A DNA stretch of 64,000 nt. Source: Nonomuraea sp. SBT364. GTDB taxonomy: Bacteria; Actinomycetota; Actinomycetes; Streptosporangiales; Streptosporangiaceae. How positions within the stretch are numbered: position 1 is the stretch's first letter; each line of letters begins with the position of its first letter. The stretch covers positions 1-64,000 of the forward strand of contig NZ_LAVL01000036.1 of the NCBI RefSeq assembly GCF_001083785.1, written 5' to 3'. The translations under genes were made by a program, and so were the position numbers. The notes below the pieces were generated by a model. The model did not search any database, was not told where the DNA came from, and worked only from the letters and a program-made list of their open reading frames with translations. Positions 62,435 through 64,000 of the stretch are shown here, piece after piece.

Positions 62435-62450
62435 GGGTAAGCGCTTTCCC
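62435..62450 (-). promoter_or_regulatory. LacI-family operator upstream of the pectate lyase
   Basis: GGGTAAGCGCTTTCCC at 62435-62450 is palindromic at 14 of 16 positions around AAGCGCTT, the core that LacI/GalR-family sugar repressors recognise in actinomycetes. It lies 12 bp upstream of the start codon, overlapping the leader. No LacI gene is in the window. Confidence 0.65.
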
Positions 62451-62531
62451 TGATTGATCCCACGACGGTGCCGGGGCGTCAACCAGCGGGCTCGTCCCTC
62501 AGTGGTGACCTGCGGCGATCCGCTGAAAGTT

Positions 62532-64000
62532 TCAGCCCGGGAAGTCCAGGACCAGGAACTCGTACTCGCCCTCGGAAGCCTGCTTGAAGGTCTGGTCGCC
62601 GTCGTGGTCGATGAAGACCGTCAGGTACAGGTCGTCCCGCTGATCCGACACGGGGATCTGCGCGCCGTCCTTGAAGATCGCGGAGAACAGCACCTTGTCC
62701 TGGGCGTCCGAGTGGTGGGCCACGCGGTCGCCGATCAGGTAGTTGTGGCCCTGGTTGTTGAGGAAGAGGGTGCCGGAGCCGTGTTCGTAGTCGGCCATGC
62801 CGGTGCCGGGGGCGAAGCAGGGGTGATCGGCCGTCTTGGCGCCGTCGGTGACCTCGAAGATCGAGTCGTCGGTCCAGGCGCAGACCTGGACCGCCCGATC
62901 CTTGGCGAGCGTGGGGACGCGCAGCTCGAACGGAGCCGCCTGCAGGGTGACCTTGGTGACCGGGTCGTCCAGGTCGGTGAGGGTCAGCGGGGCGGCCGCG
63001 CCGTTCTGCCAGAACTCCAGGCCGAGCCGCGGCGACCGCGCCACCACGTTGCCCGCCGACGCGGACGCCGACGTGGACGCCGATGCCGACGTGGTGACGG
63101 TGGTCGTCGGGTCCTGGGCGCCCGCCAGGTTGGCCAGCACGACGGCGACCCCGGCCAGCACGGCGACCGTGCCCGCCACCGCGCCCACCACCAGCCCCCG
63201 GCGCGCCCTGCCCGGTCGCGTGGACGGCCCCACCGCCTCCCACGTCCCAGGAGTCACGCCGGGGGCCGGAGTCCCTGCCGGCGCGGGAGGCGGGACCGGG
63301 ACCGGACGGCCCATCGGCAAGGGGGTTCCGGCAGGGTCGGTGCCGCGGTTCATCAGGCTCATCAGCAGCTGGGCGGCCGTGGGCCGGCGGGCCGGGTCCT
63401 TGTGCAGGCAGGCGGCCACGTAATGGCGCAGCGGATCGGCCAGGCGGCCGAGGTCGGGCTCCGCGTTGAGGATCCGGTTGATCACCGCGGGCAGCGGCTC
63501 GTGCCCGAACGGCGGCCGGCCGTTGGCCGCGTACGCGATCGTGCACGCCCATGCGAACAGGTCCAGCTCCGGCCCCGCCGGGTGCCCGGACAACTGCTCC
63601 GGCGACATGTACGAGGGCGTGCCCACGACGCCGCTGGCCGGGCCCGCGGTGGCGTCGAACGGGCGGGCGATGCCGAAGTCGATCACCCGGGGCCCGTCGG
63701 CGGCCAGCAGCACGTTGGCTGGCTTGAAGTCGCGGTGCACCACCCCCGCCGCGTGGATGGCGCCCAGCGCGGTCGCGGTCGCGACGGCCAGCCGGTCCAG
63801 CTCGGCCCCGGCCAGCACGCCGCGCTCGTGCACCGCCTCCTGCAGCGAGGGCCCGTCGACGTACTCGCTGACCACGTACGGTGGATCGGCGTCGGGATCG
63901 GCCGCCAGGACGCGGGCGGTGCAGAACGGCGCCACCCGCTGAAGGGCGGCCAGCTCCCGCGTGAAGTAGCGCCTGGCCTCGGGGTCGTGGTCGAAGCGGG
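62532..64000 (-). CDS. Membrane Ser/Thr protein kinase, 5' end outside the window
   Basis: The frame is open to the right edge, where the translated text RRYFTRELAALQRVAPFCTARVL is still kinase domain, so the start lies beyond 64000. Hanks-type kinase: catalytic loop VVHRDFKPANVLL, DFG in RVIDFGIARPF, APE-like MSPEQLSGHPAGPELDLFAWA. A Pro-rich linker, one membrane helix (RRGLVVGAVAGTVAVLAGVAVVLANLAG) and an extracellular domain of about 190 residues follow, starting after a Ser/Ala-rich stretch. The outer domain probably senses an envelope signal; its fold is not recognised. Confidence 0.9.
   Translation of the reverse strand, partial: RFDHDPEARRYFTRELAALQRVAPFCTARVLAADPDADPPYVVSEYVDGPSLQEAVHERGVLAGAELDRLAVATATALGAIHAAGVVHRDFKPANVLLAADGPRVIDFGIARPFDATAGPASGVVGTPSYMSPEQLSGHPAGPELDLFAWACTIAYAANGRPPFGHEPLPAVINRILNAEPDLGRLADPLRHYVAACLHKDPARRPTAAQLLMSLMNRGTDPAGTPLPMGRPVPVPPPAPAGTPAPGVTPGTWEAVGPSTRPGRARRGLVVGAVAGTVAVLAGVAVVLANLAGAQDPTTTVTTSASASTSASASAGNVVARSPRLGLEFWQNGAAAPLTLTDLDDPVTKVTLQAAPFELRVPTLAKDRAVQVCAWTDDSIFEVTDGAKTADHPCFAPGTGMADYEHGSGTLFLNNQGHNYLIGDRVAHHSDAQDKVLFSAIFKDGAQIPVSDQRDDLYLTVFIDHDGDQTFKQASEGEYEFLVLDFPG

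Overview
The window is a very GC-rich stretch with GTG/TTG starts, Tat signals, SARP regulators, actinobacterial secreted hydrolases and an orphan LanC. This points to a filamentous actinomycete; a Streptosporangiaceae/Nonomuraea-like host is my best guess from gene content (inference, not a database result). The left edge is a true contig end: bases 6-38 closely match the Illumina Nextera read-1 adapter, so the first gene is cut artificially. The right edge cuts a Ser/Thr kinase gene.

Layout. 39-6122: MFS fragment, PhoD-type phosphatase, small membrane protein, and a secreted PQQ-type sugar dehydrogenase plus sugar isomerase pair. 6296-14654: AfsR-like giant regulator, a TetR/membrane-protein divergon with two strong operators, a beta-lactamase-fold esterase, a secreted serine protease and a TrkH/KtrB potassium transporter. 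14660-22591: DUF4396 protein behind a CsoR-like palindrome, a DUF6493-like protein, arcA-marC, a class V aminotransferase-fold enzyme and a streptogrisin-like protease. 22706-30803: an STM4011-STM4015-type cluster (two radical SAM enzymes, an alkaline-phosphatase-superfamily hydrolase, an ATP-grasp-like protein and three tandem leucine-rich STM4015 paralogues), convergent with a DUF6745 gene pair. 30865-42821: carboxypeptidase, APC permease, GOLPH3-like protein, pterin dehydratase, a glutarate-type module (CoA transferase, GntR, glutaryl-CoA dehydrogenase), a HAD plus membrane-protein pair, and NmrA/HxlR and TetR regulators.

42876-47406 holds the most interesting locus. A SARP regulator faces a tightly overlapping operon of a MauE-like membrane protein, a thioredoxin-fold protein, an S26 signal peptidase, an ABC exporter and two short Cys-rich peptides that share a leader motif and an exact six-cysteine framework. 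I read this as an export-and-disulfide-maturation system for a two-peptide secreted product. Three CTAG-centred repeats at exact 11-bp spacing lie just upstream of the operon and look like its SARP box.

48200-52440 is a mobile-element graveyard: two broken IS5-type transposases, an integrase tail, a decayed methyltransferase-like gene, a small secreted DUF6355-like gene, and one intact IS256-family element inserted at the centre of a long hairpin with an 8-bp target duplication.

52498-64000 returns to ordinary metabolism: acyl-CoA dehydrogenase plus a fused indolepyruvate ferredoxin oxidoreductase with a divergent Lrp/AsnC regulator, a Baeyer-Villiger-type monooxygenase, an orphan LanC, a lectin-fused pectate lyase with a LacI-type operator, and the kinase.
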